A DNA stretch of 64,000 nucleotides from Caprella mutica. Lineage: Eukaryota; Arthropoda; Malacostraca; Amphipoda; Caprellidae. The notes under the pieces were generated by a model. The model did no database searches and had not been told where the DNA came from. It worked only from the letters and a program-made list of their open reading frames with translations. Location: the NCBI GenBank assembly GCA_947561585.1, contig CANNZV010000839.1, forward strand, positions 310,001 through 374,000, read 5' to 3'. The position numbers and the translations under genes were made by a program. Positions 51,101-63,491 of this stretch are shown here, in pieces (positions within the stretch are counted from its first letter, which is position 1; each line of letters begins with the position of its first letter).

Positions 51101-52132
51101 AATAATTACTTTTGTTAGTAAGGTCTGCCTTTTGGTCAAATTAATCGGCCGGAAGCATTAAACATTCACATATATATATCTCTCTTTACTACACCCACAA
51201 AAGAGGGTCATAGTGATATATTCTCATATATAAATACTTGTTTATATATATTTTTATGTTTTCTTTAAATATACTCACTCCGTTAAAGTTATCCATTTAC
51301 AAAGATTTCTAACCATTTTCTCTCCCACGAAAATGTCAATCGACCACTAACGATGTAATTAAGAATCATGGAGTTTTCTAATAATAAGACAACATGGTTT
51401 CCTCTCCTATGATCAAATAATATCATTGGGCAGTAATTCTTTTGCGTATAATGTCCTAACTAATCTTTGACAATTCTGTTCACAAGCGAGTAAACAAGCT
51501 ACAATGTTAATATTAACATACATACATATAAACAGCAATGCTTACTATTTTTATAGAGCAGGAGATTATATATAATTTGGGAAGATTACACAAGATTTAT
51601 ATTAGCGGTTTATTTTTTATTTATGATATTTTCAACTAGGATTGAGCCCCTTATATACAAACCTAAATTATAATATTATAAATATAATATTTATAAATAA
51701 ATAAACATATGAACCTATATGTCAATGATGATCATAAATAATTTGATATAGACAACATATTTAATAAGTACATAATACCTCTTTATTTATATAATGTACT
51801 GTCAGTTTTTGGTGTTTCGGATTTTATGCAATTATCCATTTATTATTTAAAAAATATTTAAAAGTATCATGGAATAACACAATAATTCATTACTAAATTG
51901 GTGAGTTTCCCCAATCCAATCTCATTTCGGTAATCATTTCCGTTTATTTCTACACTTCAAATTTGACTTTAATTCTTTCTTTAATGTTTTCTCAGGAGAC
52001 AAGATGGCTGCCATTTTGAGACGCAAATCCTCTTCAAATCTTTCGGCGGCAGTCTCAAAATTCATCTTGTTATTAGCTTTCAATTCTATTTTTCTATTTC
52101 AGGTAATTGTGTTGGGCACAAAACTTAGTTAG
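42124..52132 (+). CDS. dpr: Dpr-family two-Ig-domain neuronal cell-surface protein (zig-8-like), six coding exons
   Basis: The six exons join without frameshift to 852 nt (283 aa plus TAG). Seen in the sequence: a signal peptide (about residues 1-19); Ig domain 1 with Cys59, Trp71 (VSWFRRRD), the HILTTG and YTSDERF segments, DWTLQIKY and the closing YDCQ (Cys121); a linker NIVVPKAKILG; Ig domain 2 with Cys163, the PPQYVFWYHND segment (Trp177), DSGNYTC (Cys222) and SASNT; then a basic stretch (RRKSSS) and a hydrophobic tail (about 261-279) fitting a GPI signal or membrane anchor. N-glycosylation sequons lie at about 46, 116, 194, 219 and 253. Family knowledge: Dpr proteins are secretory-pathway surface receptors on neurons that bind DIP Ig proteins to specify synaptic partners. 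The exact paralogue is unresolved; the MAAI.RRKSS tail recalls dpr9-type members. The introns are 4718, 1140, 734, 792 and 1773 bp. The ATG directly follows a splice acceptor, so untranslated or alternative first exons lie upstream. Confidence 0.93.
42720..42840. repeat. 18-bp tandem repeat in dpr intron 1, about 6.5 copies
   Basis: Unit AAATGGGYCACACCAAAT is repeated with few changes; a small insertion (GTG) disturbs the last copy. It lies about 540 bp downstream of the exon 1 donor. Confidence 0.92.
43527..43561. repeat. Perfect 15-bp inverted repeat (hairpin), dpr intron 1
   Basis: GATTGTCATCTAATC (43527-43541) and its exact complement GATTAGATGACAATC (43547-43561) enclose a 5-base loop TGCAT. 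Confidence 0.92.
46287..46335. repeat. 11-bp perfect inverted repeat (hairpin), dpr intron 1
   Basis: GGGAGCAGACT (46287-46297) pairs with AGTCTGCTCCC (46325-46335) around a 27-base loop. A weaker outer match exists (GCTTCGT about 55 bases upstream of the left arm; ACGAAGC just downstream of the right arm). Confidence 0.85.
46900..47045 (+). CDS. dpr: dpr coding exon 2 (N-terminal half of Ig domain 1)
   Basis: The acceptor is ttgatttacag, entered in phase 1. The exon encodes residues 20-68, including the segment NVTVQVGATAFLPC that forms the start of Ig1 with its first cysteine (Cys59). It ends in HLADHQ at donor CAG|GTCAGT, phase 0. A second in-frame donor, CAG|GTGTGT, lies 15 nt downstream (exon end 47060) and would insert VSDQQ. 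The first donor gives the family-typical join ...DHQ-VSWF, so it is preferred here. Confidence 0.9.
47046..48185 (+). other. dpr intron 2
   Basis: A 1140-bp AT-rich intron with donor GTCAGT and acceptor TTGCTCAG. Nothing else is recognised apart from the alternative donor at 47061. Confidence 0.85.
48186..48347 (+). CDS. dpr: dpr coding exon 3 (C-terminal half of Ig domain 1)
   Basis: The acceptor is tctcaattgctcag. The 162-nt exon (54 codons, phase 0/0) reads from VSWFRRRDWHILTTG through YTSDERF and DDWTLQIKY to GSYDCQ, ending at donor CAG|GTAATG. It carries the core Trp71 and second cysteine Cys121 of Ig1, plus the sequon NGS at 116. The (R/K)RD.HILT.G..TYTSDERF signature is the most diagnostic Dpr hallmark in the window. 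The open frame continues into the intron for about 75 nt, which is read-through of intron and not extra coding sequence. Confidence 0.95.
48348..49081 (+). other. dpr intron 3
   Basis: A 734-bp intron, GTAATG...TTTCAG. It contains a short imperfect inverted repeat (AAACTATCAT / ATGATAGTTT, about 48765-48812) and otherwise nothing recognised. Confidence 0.85.
49082..49216 (+). CDS. dpr: dpr coding exon 4 (Ig1-Ig2 linker and start of Ig domain 2)
   Basis: The acceptor is cttttatttcag. The 135-nt exon (45 codons, phase 0/0) encodes residues 123-167, from LSTGTGVISQ through the linker NIVVPKAKILG and ELGSTIRLKCTIEE, ending at donor GAG|GTTAGT. It completes the G strand of Ig1 and supplies the first cysteine of Ig2 (Cys163). 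The VVP.A.ILG linker and GSTI.L.C pattern are conserved in Dpr proteins. Confidence 0.93.
49217..50008 (+). other. dpr intron 4
   Basis: A 792-bp intron, GTTAGT...TACAG. A segment at 49338-49641 lies between two TTAA sites and begins CCCTTTAACG, which recalls piggyBac-type MITEs, but the opposite end matches poorly. Confidence 0.8.
50009..50222 (+). CDS. dpr: dpr coding exon 5 (bulk of Ig domain 2)
   Basis: The acceptor is cttttgtacag, and the first codon is AGT at 50009. A competing AG two bases later would break the frame. The 214-nt exon encodes residues 168-238 plus one base. It contains SPKPPQYVFWYHNDG (core Trp177), VNYNNRRGGINITTQYG, SFLTIKDA and DSGNYTCSASNTQP (Cys222), and ends in VYVSHG at donor G|GTGAGT, phase 1. 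The SP.PP.Y.FWYH and RRGG segments are Dpr-specific, whereas DSGNYTC is the general Ig 'tyrosine corner' motif. Confidence 0.95.
50223..51995 (+). other. dpr intron 5
   Basis: A 1773-bp intron, GTGAGT...TTCTCAG. No exon, mobile element or repeat array is recognised inside it. Confidence 0.85.
51996..52132 (+). CDS. dpr: dpr terminal coding exon 6 (hydrophobic C-terminal tail)
   Basis: The acceptor is ttaatgttttctcag, entered in phase 1. It reads GDKMAAILRRKSSS, then NLSAAVSKF, then a hydrophobic run of about 19 residues (ILLLAFNSIFLFQVIVLG), TKLS and TAG at 52130-52132. The small-residue stretch followed by a terminal hydrophobic run fits a GPI-attachment signal; a single-pass anchor with a tiny cytoplasmic tail is the alternative. 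Inside the hydrophobic run, CAG|GTAATT at 52102/52103 falls exactly between codons, so a spliced alternative C-terminus is possible but not supported by any visible downstream exon. Confidence 0.85.
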
Positions 52133-52307
52133 ATTATTCAAGATATGAAATATATAAATCATGTAAATATTAATATTGAACTATTTTAAATTGAGAAATT
52201 AGAAATTAATGTGAATCAAATATATATATTGCTATAGTGATCATCAGTATATAATATGTCTTTATTCTAAGAAAAAACTAGATCACTCGTAATTATTTAT
52301 TTATATA

Positions 52308-52313
52308 AATAAA
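52308..52313 (+). promoter_or_regulatory. Candidate polyadenylation signal for dpr
   Basis: The first AATAAA hexamer I noticed after the dpr stop codon, about 175 nt downstream. The surrounding DNA is so AT-rich that hexamers occur by chance often, so this is only a positional guess. Confidence 0.25.
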
Positions 52314-55300
52314 TATATTTCTATTAGTAATCACATTTGTTATTCACAATAAAAAAAATGTTTGGTTGTTATAGAATCGGAGGTACATATCTATTAACAG
52401 TTAATGAGTTTAAAAATGAATAGAAATTACAGGAAGAATTATTTGTAGCTAGAATTAACTTAGTTTTCTTCCAAGATGAATAAACTCATCTGAATTCAAT
52501 GTATGCGATGTTCTGAAACTCTCTTTATCAGTGATCATTTCTATATAATATATTGTTAATCCTTTTTTAGATATTCTAATTAATTAGTTTACAAATTTTG
52601 TTTCATCATATTAATGTGACTGTACTATTGTATCCTATACAAACCTGATCGTCTCACCCTGTCCATTTTCTCTCGTGATGTCTAAAAGTTGAACTGAATT
52701 GCACTCTCAGGCATTAGCTGAAGAATTTAATTTAATTGGCTGGAAAGTGATAGGTGGCAGGAAAACATCGGAAAGCTCTTATTTCATTGCACCAAATTAA
52801 TAGAGAATTAGTGCACTGATATGCTCTGTCACTGGAACACTGTTAATTAAATTCCTATTCCAATTATATGAATATCTTCCCAATATTTCATACCCAATAC
52901 AATTAAGCTGTAATCAAATTTGGTTAAATTCATTTCAATTAATTCATCATTTTTATACATTTATATGGAAATGTGCCCTAAGACACCACGAAACTAATAT
53001 GTTGAACTCTTTTTTTTTTTTTTACGTGAAAATTAATTTCATTCTAAATTTAGTTCTCCAGTGCAACATATTTTTGAAGTCATTTAATTGCTTAGTCTGT
53101 TTGAGAAGTCATTATAATCACCCAAGATAACTGTCTAATGACGCTTGGATTCTCCATGAGGAAAGTCTTTGAACTTTCTTTGAAGACACTGATACAGAAA
53201 GCGCGGAAGAAGCATCGAAAATTTAAATAATTTAATGGATGTCTAAAGAATTCAGTTTTGGAGTTTTCAACTTCGTATATGTTCTTGATCAAAATATAGC
53301 AACATAGAATAGTTAACATTATTTTACTCTGACTTTAATTTCATTGATGATTCGTACTGGCTATGAGAGAGATATTATTTTGTAGGCAAATATTGGGCAG
53401 AAAGTATTGGAAGGGAAAGCTTGTCAAACAAAAGTAGTGAACAAGTTACTCAAAGAATCGGGAAGTATTTTATTGGTTGCAGGCAAATACGATTGGGGAA
53501 ATACTGCCTCGATTTTATTCTCATCATTTTTTGTATTCTCCTGTTATTTCTTGTGATGTGACCGTTAAATGTCGATGATTATTATGTTACTCTGTATATT
53601 CAATGGTAAAGCATAATATTGCTTTTGTTAATAGTGTGTATATATATAAACTATGAATTATCAAAAATGAGGTGATATGGTTAGGAAATCATATGGTACC
53701 TTTGTATGTATTTATGTAGAATGAGAAAATTATATATAAATGTAGCCCTATTGATTTAATGTTTATGGCACTTAAAAAATCTATTGTAACTATATAATTT
53801 ATAATCAGAAGATTGTTTTATTATTCCCATATTATATAGCGAATGAGTAGTAAGCAGAGTCGTCAAGCGTTCCAGCTTGTTGATGGAAAATTACATATAA
53901 AAATACTAAAAAGATTGACATTTCATCTTGAGAAAAGAATGAAAACTATTTTCAAGAGGATCACAGAAGCCATGTGAGCTTTAAAGGTAGATTAATGACG
54001 CCATCAAATAGTTCTTTATGAAGCACTCTCTGGATGGAATTTGAACTGAAATTTTAAAGAAAAGGAGATATTAAGTAAGTACTTTTGACTTTACTTTACT
54101 TAGCTCAATTATATTATATGAACTTTAAACAACATAAAGCGCGTGTTTATTATCATGAATATAAATAAAAATATTTTTATGACCTTTTGTCAAAGAATAT
54201 GCTATTATGCTATTGTTTATTATGTAGCCTATACAAAATAATATTGCAAACAAGGTAAATTTGAAAAATGTAATTGGAAAACATCCTTAACAGTTCAATT
54301 AGTTAGTGTGAATTATTTTTCCAGAATCATCATTAATATATTTTAATAAGATCAACAGTAATTAGTTTTCGAATAACATCAACATAAACAACAGTGGAAA
54401 AAGAAAAAAAATATTCTTTGAAATATATAAATATAAACAAAACAGAAACATTGATAATATTGTTGTTATGAAGGCATATTGTATATTGAATATAATTTAA
54501 TAGATGATTGTATGGAATATTTTTTTTCCAAAATAATTAATTTTTATTTATTCAAATAAGGAAATTTACAACTAACCCAAGCAGCAAGGATTTATTTTTG
54601 GGATATTTAGGAAATACCCCAGGAATATATACTTCTTCCCAGGGTTATCCCCTTAATATCACAGGAATAATGCTTGCTACCTGGGAAGTGATCGAGATAA
54701 ACTTGTCAAACTCGTCAGATAAAAGGAATTTGACACTACAAATTAAAATGAAGAAATTACTAAACCGATAAAACGGACAACTAAGAATTACCTCCATTTG
54801 CTGTATATTTTTAAAAAATTTTATTCTGAGGATAGACACATTCGACCGAATTGAGTTTCCATTGATAAAAATGATTTTAAGAACACTAACATTTTGAGAT
54901 AGTTCTAACAAATCAACTTTCAAATTCGCAGGAATTCTTCTTTTAATAGAAGTCATGAATTCATCTCTGCGAGAATAGATCAATTATATTCACCGAGAAA
55001 TGAAGGTATACAGTGAAGAAAATTCATACACAGTATCTACTTTAAGTTACTACACAATAATATTAACATTAATAACAATATATAAAATGAGGTTAAGTGT
55101 TACTCTTTTATACTCATTAGTTTAGGGTTATAATCTTTTGTAGTACAGGCACTACATTATTGGTGTCACACAATAGTCCATTGGGTTGAGATATGGGCTC
55201 TATGGGCCAATGTCACAACAATAGGACATTACAATGTCCGTTGTGAATCTTCATGATTCTATAGCTGTTCTAGTTTATCGTTCTCACTGTGCATATATAT

Positions 55301-55583
55301 ATTTACATATACAAGTATGTTGAAGAGATCTAGTAAATAAGGTATAAAATAAATGATAGTACACCAAAATGGAAAGAATCATTTTATAGTAATATATTTT
55401 AGAAACCATTGCAATATGAATAATATATTTAGGAAGACAGATTAGGGGGAATAAATTTATATGACATGAACCAAAAATATAGTACACTTTACTGATGTAT
55501 ATTATTATATCTGGACTATTTCATATCTAACTTTTAAATGAAATACATCTATGAATACCTTCACTAACTAGATACATTAATGC
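52314..55583. other. AT-rich DNA downstream of dpr
   Basis: The dpr 3' UTR presumably ends near the start of this interval. Minus-strand frames at 53092-53319 and 54645-54983 have no recognised domain. A compound hairpin lies at 55213-55246. Confidence 0.65.
55213..55246. repeat. Compound hairpin
   Basis: TCACAAC...GTTGTGA encloses GGACATT-AC-AATGTCC. The two 7-bp stems are separated by a bulge of four bases on the left side. Confidence 0.75.
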
Positions 55584-56792
55584 AGGGTGTTCTAAAATTC
55601 GGAAATTCAAAGATTGCAATTAATGGTGAATAATAAACAAACGATAAAGTGGTCCATTTATTCTACCTAGCGACCCATATCACGAACTACAACTTTCAGT
55701 TTATGAAGAAATGCAGAGCAGGCAGCACCCACGTGTTCTTGTGGAATTGCTTTCAAAGATTGCCCTTTCAATTTTGTTTCAAAGACTCGAGTGAGGAGTA
55801 GCTTAAACCCATGTCTCCAAAATTGAACAGATAGAAAAGTCCAACAGATTAAGGTTTGGACTCCTTATACCATGGCCAGACATCTTTCTCTGCATGAAAG
55901 ATAAAAAATTCCTTTGAATCCAGGTTTAGGCCAATTTGGAGCCATGTGATGAGGCTGTGTCCAGTTGTAGACTTTGAGGTGAACCCTGAAAGCGTTGTTT
56001 AGCCCATGATAGCAACTTTGATTATGGAATGTGATAAATGTACCGTTATTGGTTCGATTAGGAGGCCATATAGGGCATAAATACGATGGTAGGTTTGATT
56101 GTACCTGTCACAAAATATCAAACCATCACAGACTGTGTATTTTTACGTCTCGTCATGATTTTTCCCTCGACTTAAATTTAAGAACTTCAAGTAAGATCAT
56201 ACTGATCTTAACATCTTGCAAATTGTCAAACATATTATCAACTGTAAACAGTAAGTTAAAGGAGAGTGCCTTCAGCTATCTACTTCAGGATGTGACGACT
56301 TCCTTCCGCTCTCATTATCTCATGATGGTCAATAAGTTCATGAACCTTCAGCATTTAAAATGGTTTTGCTCTATGATCTTCTTTCTTTCATTGCTCAATA
56401 CTGGGGTTTAGCTAACATTTGCTTCTACATCTAGTATCTAATGAAATTGACATGGATTTCGATTCTACTTCTGGATGATTTTTCATTAGTTTTTGGTCTC
56501 CTCATGGTTTATCAGGTGTTGAACTAGTTTCATTCAACACTTTCCAACCATAAGTCATTGCATTAGTCACTATCAACTTCTTTGCAATTGATGAATTAGT
56601 TTTACTTTTTACGTGGAGCTTGGTCAATAAATTTATTGCAATGGTACAAAGTGACCATTGTAAATGAAGTTTATTTAAATAGGAAGATTACGACAATATT
56701 TCAAAGATGATATATGAATTCACAGAATCAAACTTCGATTTGAATAATTCAATTAGTACGCAAAGATGGTTTCTTTAATTCTGAAACACCCT
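55584..56792 (-). mobile_element. Degenerate mariner element, about 1.2 kb
   Basis: The outer ends match as inverted repeats (AGGGTGTT at 55584-55591 and AACACCCT at 56785-56792), with TA at the right edge. The left edge reads CA where TA is expected, suggesting decay. The interior carries a minus-strand mariner transposase remnant in its lower-coordinate half. The size matches ordinary mariner elements (about 1.2-1.3 kb). The exact edges are uncertain by a few bases. Confidence 0.8.
55670..56160 (-). pseudogene. mariner transposase pseudogene (D34D family, C-terminal half)
   Basis: Reading the minus strand downward: RRKNTQSVMV, GTIKPTIVFMP, LSWAKQRFQGSPQSLQLD, TASSHGSK, TWIQRNFLSF, RSPNLNLLDFSICSILET, SLESLKQN, KAIPQEHVGAACSAFLHKL and KVVVRDMGR, then stop. 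The central catalytic Asp (codon at 55961-55959) is followed after exactly 34 codons by Asn in the SPNLNL motif (55856-55854), where mariners have Asp. This D34-spacing defines the mariner family. Stops interrupt it (for example within KLA*TWIQ and VMV*YFV). The N-terminal helix-turn-helix half (toward 56750) is too decayed to read confidently. Confidence 0.85.
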
Positions 56793-59700
56793 ATTATATG
56801 TATATAAAGATAGAAGCCTATTATGAATTTATAAATATTTTCCTAGCCCCCTACAAATATGTATGCCAATGCACACTGAATCAACCGTAATTAAAGAAGC
56901 TACCTATTTATTAACTCGATATTTAGGTACGAGAATTAAATAAATATTAAACTACCAATTTGTTTAATGTTAAATGAATAGTGTGTTTTCCATTGAATTT
57001 CATAAAAAAGTATAACCTGTAAAATAATTACCAATGCATGCCTAATTGCTTTAACAATAGTTGTTCGTGATAGTTTATGATGTATAGTGTGTAGTGTATA
57101 CCCTTTAACCTCTTCCTAACATTTCTTCGTTATATAAGCTTCTCATTTCAGATTGTTGTCATTCTTTAAAAGATTGTTAAACAAATATTCTCTTGGACGC
57201 CTCAATGAAGAAAATTATGTCATTAAGTGAAATCTAGTATGCAAATCGTTTAAAAAATTTAGTGTACTTTTTGAATTGTAAAATGTATACCTGGTAAGAC
57301 GAATACGTTAGTAAAACTAGAAAAAGTTATAATATTGTTTTTGTGATAGAATTTGTGCAATTGATAATTTATTTAGTAGCATAAGCTTCAGTCTCTAAGT
57401 GAAATTCAGTCATTCTCAGAAATGATGTGTTTTTATATTTATGAACAATACAAATGGTTTTCTGATACATATGTGATGCAGTTATTTGTGGATTCAATTA
57501 ATAAGTTTAACTGTAAATAATATAAACTCTATCAACTATTTCATGCTTTGAATTCTGCATAAGATTTGTATTCGCTTTTGTATTGAGAATACACATACTA
57601 GATAAAATTATTATCATATTAATATAATAAAGATATTTTTTTTATTGACCGATCACAGCTAGAGTATCTTTTCCAAAATAATTCATTCATAAATTTTGAG
57701 CGTAAGTTGTGAAATTTAGTTTTCGAAAAGCTTTTGCATTGAATGGGACTATCAATAAAGGTCTAATATATTATAATCAAATATGGTAAATATAATGACT
57801 GTCACTTAGTTGTTATAAATTTTTAAAATGAAATAAAATAATAAAAGAGCACGTACTTTATAAGAGCATCCAACCTAGCTAAGCGATTAAGTGAATATTG
57901 TCATTGAATAATGGCAAACTATTTGTTTTAATTAATTGGTATATAATCACGTTAATCAATATATTTCATTGTGTTATGAAATCTTTTCTATTTTAAATAT
58001 CTGACAGAAAAGTATCGTCTAATTTTGTCAGACAAAATATCGTGGTACAGTAACTGCACTATAGACACTGAAGAAAAATGTTCAAACTTAATGGGTTGTT
58101 CATATTGTAGAGGATGTGTGGACTATGGGTTGAACAGAATTATACAATTTGAAAGCGTGACTAAATAATAATTTTTCCAACGCTTAATCTTTACAACCTC
58201 TACAAAACTATAAAAACTGTTATGAAGAACACTGATTATACTGAATATTAGCACATTCCGTTTCTGGAAAAAGAATTCCTGAAGATATCAAGTGAACAAG
58301 AAAAGGCTACGCAGGATGAACATCAGTATATCGAAATTACTATCTCTAAGAAGCTCCGTGGATATTGGAGACTACATAAAAATAGCCTCGATTGCAGAGG
58401 GCGTGATACAGAGTTTGCAAAAGTGAATGTGACAGAATGTCTGTGAAAATTTGTCCACATTTACCATTGGCTGGCTATATTCAGAGAGAGATGCACTTAT
58501 GAATACATTCACATAACTGCTGAATATTCTGACAAAGAATTTGGATGATGTATAATAGTTTTAGAGTTCGTATTATATTTGTATTTCTTTGTCCAAAAAA
58601 AAAACTATAAAAAATGTTCTGAAGCATATGAGTTCCATCGTTAATGCCTGTTTTGAAGCATAATTAGTATTCCATCAGGTATCAATCTAATGTATTCTGG
58701 TTTAATTCGATTTGAATTCTTAACGGCATATAGTAATTTATTTTAAAATTTGTTCGGAAATGTAGTTCACTATTAGTTTCTTTCATCATGCATAACTGAT
58801 TAGTTATATAGATCTTCTTGTAAATATTTCTACCTTCTTGTTATCTGATCACTTTCAGAGAATTTGAATTATATATATACCTTTAAAATAGTTAGTATCT
58901 AAAAGCGCATGCGAGTAATTCCTCCACAACTCAACAATAGCAAGACGAAGTTCTATTCAAGTCGTATAGCCAGCTAATTAACTGAATCATGTTGCTACTG
59001 TACTTCGTGTGCCAAAAACAGTTCCTAAAATAGAAACAGCACAAAATGATTGCGAATCTTGTTTTCAGTCATTCTAATTAATTCTCCTTCTTAGCAGGGA
59101 CCTTTATAATGACACGAAACAAACAGAAAACCTAAGTTTCTTGAAGCAACTTCTCTTTTCAGAAAACTTTTCGGAAATTAATAATGTGAAACTAGAACTT
59201 TCACCACAGTCTGTTTTTCCATGGCAAAGCCTTCTCTGGTATTAGATTCGATGCCACAAAATGTGTCCTTTGTGTGGAAGCTCATTAATTAGAACATAAT
59301 ATTCGAGATTCATTTAGTCTGTCCATTTTGAAGCTTGTCGGTCTAACTTTTTTAGATTGCAAAGAGGAGATAATTTTTAAAGAGAATAATTATATAAATC
59401 ATATAGTAATTTATAATGAAATACTTTGTTGAAAGAATGTGATTGGTGATAGGTTTGATATTTTTTACTCTGAAACTGTTCGAAGAATCAGATTTCAATT
59501 GTTTTTGGACATGTGATTTTATTATGAAAAAATCTTTATACTGTACTTTCATCATTGCAAGTAACTGAATGTACAGTGGCTATTGTAAACACGTGGTACT
59601 ACTCTTTGTAAGTGAGTACAAAATAATTAAAAACAATTTACAAACGTAAAATACGTATTCTAATTATAAACAAATATTGTGAAATTGATAACAACTATAC

Positions 59701-61931
59701 ATGTTTTATAAAAGTCTTTTATATATTAGAAAACAATACAGAATTACTCAATGTGAATTGAATTAAATAAAATCCATTGTAGCACGTTACTGTGCATTAG
59801 ATTTCAATTACAGGCAATATATTCAAAAGCCTTCTCAATTATTTACTGAAAATAAAAGAAGGTATTCTTTTATAAAATAATAATTTATTTATAATTGATA
59901 TATTAGAACTAATATCGAAATGAATTGAACTAGTGGAAGAAGGTAATCATATTAATTTATTTGATTACAAACCTGATCTATAATTTGACTACTGTATTGA
60001 TTATAGAAATGATATTATATTCCCTAAAAATCAGAAAATGTTCCAAACCAATTAGCGCAGTTATCCTTTTCTCTTTTTCCTTATTAATTATCCATCTAAT
60101 ACATGCAGCAACCAACTACAAACTACAATGAATGACTTAAGATGACCAAATTAATGCATCTTTTATGTGTATTGCAGATGTACACTCAAAATATTGACAC
60201 TGTAGTGTAATGCATGCCTTAAATATAAGCAAAATTATTGCCTTGGAACATCGTGTATCATCTGTGCATTTGCAATATAAACTTATAAGGAATGGCCAAA
60301 TGTTCAAATGATATTATTCGTATTTAATAGCATAAAATTTTCTGCATGCTTATAAATAGTGAATTAATCTTCTGCTAATACATTGTATAGCAGGTAAATA
60401 AGAGTTAAATGAAAAGGAAAAATTATTTATATTATACTCGTTAATAATTTGTAAGTACCATCCTAAAAATATGCTTCATAATATTCTCCGATCTTATTAA
60501 TTTATAGGATATATAACACAAACATACTCATATATTTATTTCCATAAAGACCTGCAAAGCAAAATAAAAAAGGCGTGAAATACAGCGACAATTTAGAGCA
60601 ATGAGTGAGATAATCTATCGAATAATCTTCCTTAAATCTCTCCAATAAAGTACACGCTACAGTAAGCCATTAAGAGCGAGATTTACTGAACGATTCTTAA
60701 TTGAAACTCCCTCGAAGAATTGCAATTGAGCAGAAGTGTGTGAGAAAAGTAATCGTACTACAATTACTCTTCGGAACAATTTTCTTCACAAATCCTTTGT
60801 AAAAGACTACAATACAATGCAGTCCAGGATTAAGATCATTGTGTTAGTGAGGTGAATAAGTAATTAATTGCGTCCTCGGAATGCGTATTAATTGTCATAT
60901 ATATCGCTATCTAGTAATAGAATACTTAAGGAATACATTCCAATTATCTTATTATAGTCTAATTAAGGTGAAAATTGACTATCAATAAAAGTATGACATC
61001 AAGTTTCTATGTACGATATATTTTTAAATAGTATGTTACACTCAAAGAAGTTGAGAATACCTTCATATATAATATCATTTTAACTCCACAATATATTGTT
61101 TCGGTTTAAGGCGTAAAGGTAGGAAAGGAAAAGGGAAGATAATAAGTAAAAGTAGTCCCTCTCCAACCTAGCGCCAGTAAGGTTAACAACGTATCAATGC
61201 AGGCAACAGACATGACACGATTGTCATGCGATTAAAACAATATTAAATACTATCAATTTCTATATAGATAAAATATTGATGACTCAGTGAATTCGACATA
61301 GATTGATTGTGTCTTGCTGTATTTAATCATAAAATATGGCAGGTAACAAAGTTGGTAGTTTTACCTAGCATTCATTGTACTTCACACTCATACAACTTTG
61401 TATGATTGCGCTTCAGTGAAGAGGTTTGTCGTGTCTGACACCATATAGCTGTTGATAGGATGTTTCCCTCGTTAATTACAGTTTCCCTCTTTCCAGTATC
61501 GTTGGTGAAACCTTATCCTCAGACTTCAACTGCAGGAGGTCTCGAATCCGTTAGTCTAAAGTGGACAAAAGGAAAATCTTCATTCCCAAAGTTACCTATT
61601 CAAAAGAGTGACAACATCCAAAGCTATATATACTGATCTCATATCTTCCTTCTTTAATTCTCATGACCTCAACAACAAAATTTTACTGGATTTTTTTTAA
61701 AGGAAATAGTACGAAATTGACGCAGAACAGTATATGAAACAAAAATACTTACTACGATATCCTGTACAACAATATGTAACTAATCTGACAATGCGCAAAT
61801 TTACTTAGGGATGCGGATAAATGACAATGATTTACCATACTGACTATAAAATAAACTCTATTAAAGATGAAGACATAAATTCCTGTTCCAATATTATGAA
61901 GTAAACAATTAAAATAATTTCACTGCGGTAG

Positions 61932-61990
61932 CATTCTATTCTGATATACATTCTATTCTGATATACATTCATTCTAGCATTCTATTCTGT
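61932..61990. repeat. 17-bp short tandem repeat
   Basis: CATTCTATTCTGATATA occurs twice in succession, followed by two partial copies (CATTCATTCTAG and CATTCTATTCTG). Confidence 0.75.
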
Positions 61991-63491
61991 ATAAGTTGAT
62001 CTTCTATGTTGATGAGCTGCATTTATTTTCTTATACGTTTAGGTGAGCTCGTATATTATTATCCTTATCATTAACGAATTAACATTCTGTATGATATAAT
62101 ATAACTTCACAATAATCCTATTTAAGTCCTTAAGTCCTTACAACATTATTGTCCTTTGCTCTATGCTTCTATATATAGTGACTGAATGCGCATATATGTG
62201 AACAACTTCACAAATTAATTCCCCAAAACAGCCGAGCTACCTTAATTTATGGCGGAATTATTCAACTATTAACTTCAAAGTTGGCTTTATGCAAAACGAT
62301 TCAGAGTCTGGAAGGAAGTGCAATCTTTTTAATTTTCAAAAGCACTCTTTGTATGGAGTTATATAATTAGGTGCCATTTAATGGTAACAGTCCTGCTTTA
62401 TAACTATTGACTAGAGTAATTGTGGGATTTTCTTAATAAGATATCGATTCCATAAACCATATAGGATCAGTAATTCCTTCATATAATTAAAAACACACTA
62501 TTGTTTTCATTTATAAACTGTTTCTGCAGAACAGATAAAAATGAAGTCGAATGCCGCTATATAAATATTTTGAACGATCACAAATAAACTCTATTACTAT
62601 ATTGACAGTCTAATTTTGTAAACAATTTGTCATGAACACAACTATAAATTATTTTGAGAGTAATTATAATTTAAGAACAGCACAGTTTTGATAATATTTG
62701 CAAGTAAAATTCAAATTCTCAATTTCATTATTTCCTAATTCACTCCTTGAATTGCTAAAGATTTAATCTCTTATTCCATTATAAATAGTATATACGTGCT
62801 AAGAACAAGGCTAATTATCACCAAGGTATTTTGCCTCAGGGCGAAGATCCTCATCGGTCTCATTATGCCAACGAATTTCCTTTGAGGGAACTCTGCGTGT
62901 AATTAGGATTTAATCGATTAGAAAGTAATCTTATTTATCATATTTGGTATTTATGGTCACATCCCATAGTTGTTCAGGTCACCTTATATTGTAATCTTTG
63001 AACTTATGGGTAGTGAAGGAATATATGATACCTAAAAAGTCAAGGCTATGTTAATTATTAATCGGGTCTTTTATATGCAACCAAAAATAGCATTTAAATA
63101 ATTATAGAATGAGATTATTTTCTTCTACATATATAAACAGAGGGAATGGAGAGATACAAAGTAACTTTTTTGAATCTGATTCATTTTCGGTTTGATTGAT
63201 TTATTGTTAGAAGAAAAGTGATGAACAATAGAGGGATTTTACTTCCACCACCCCCCATTAATGGAAGAATATGGATGGAATTTCCTCCAGACTGTCATAA
63301 ATGATAAGGAACATATATTATATACCCAATATATATTCAAGTCTGTTACAAATCTAGGGGTATATTAATAGCAATGAAAATTTCAATTTAATAAGTTGAG
63401 AAATTCCTGGAAGTTCGGTAAATTACTATAGGAGCTAAAAATGAGATAGGTCCTATTTACCAGGCCCCAAGCGTTAAATAGGGTTAGGGCC

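Noticed and set aside
56031..56411. 126-codon + strand frame
   Set aside because: Antisense to the decayed mariner transposase at 55584-56792.
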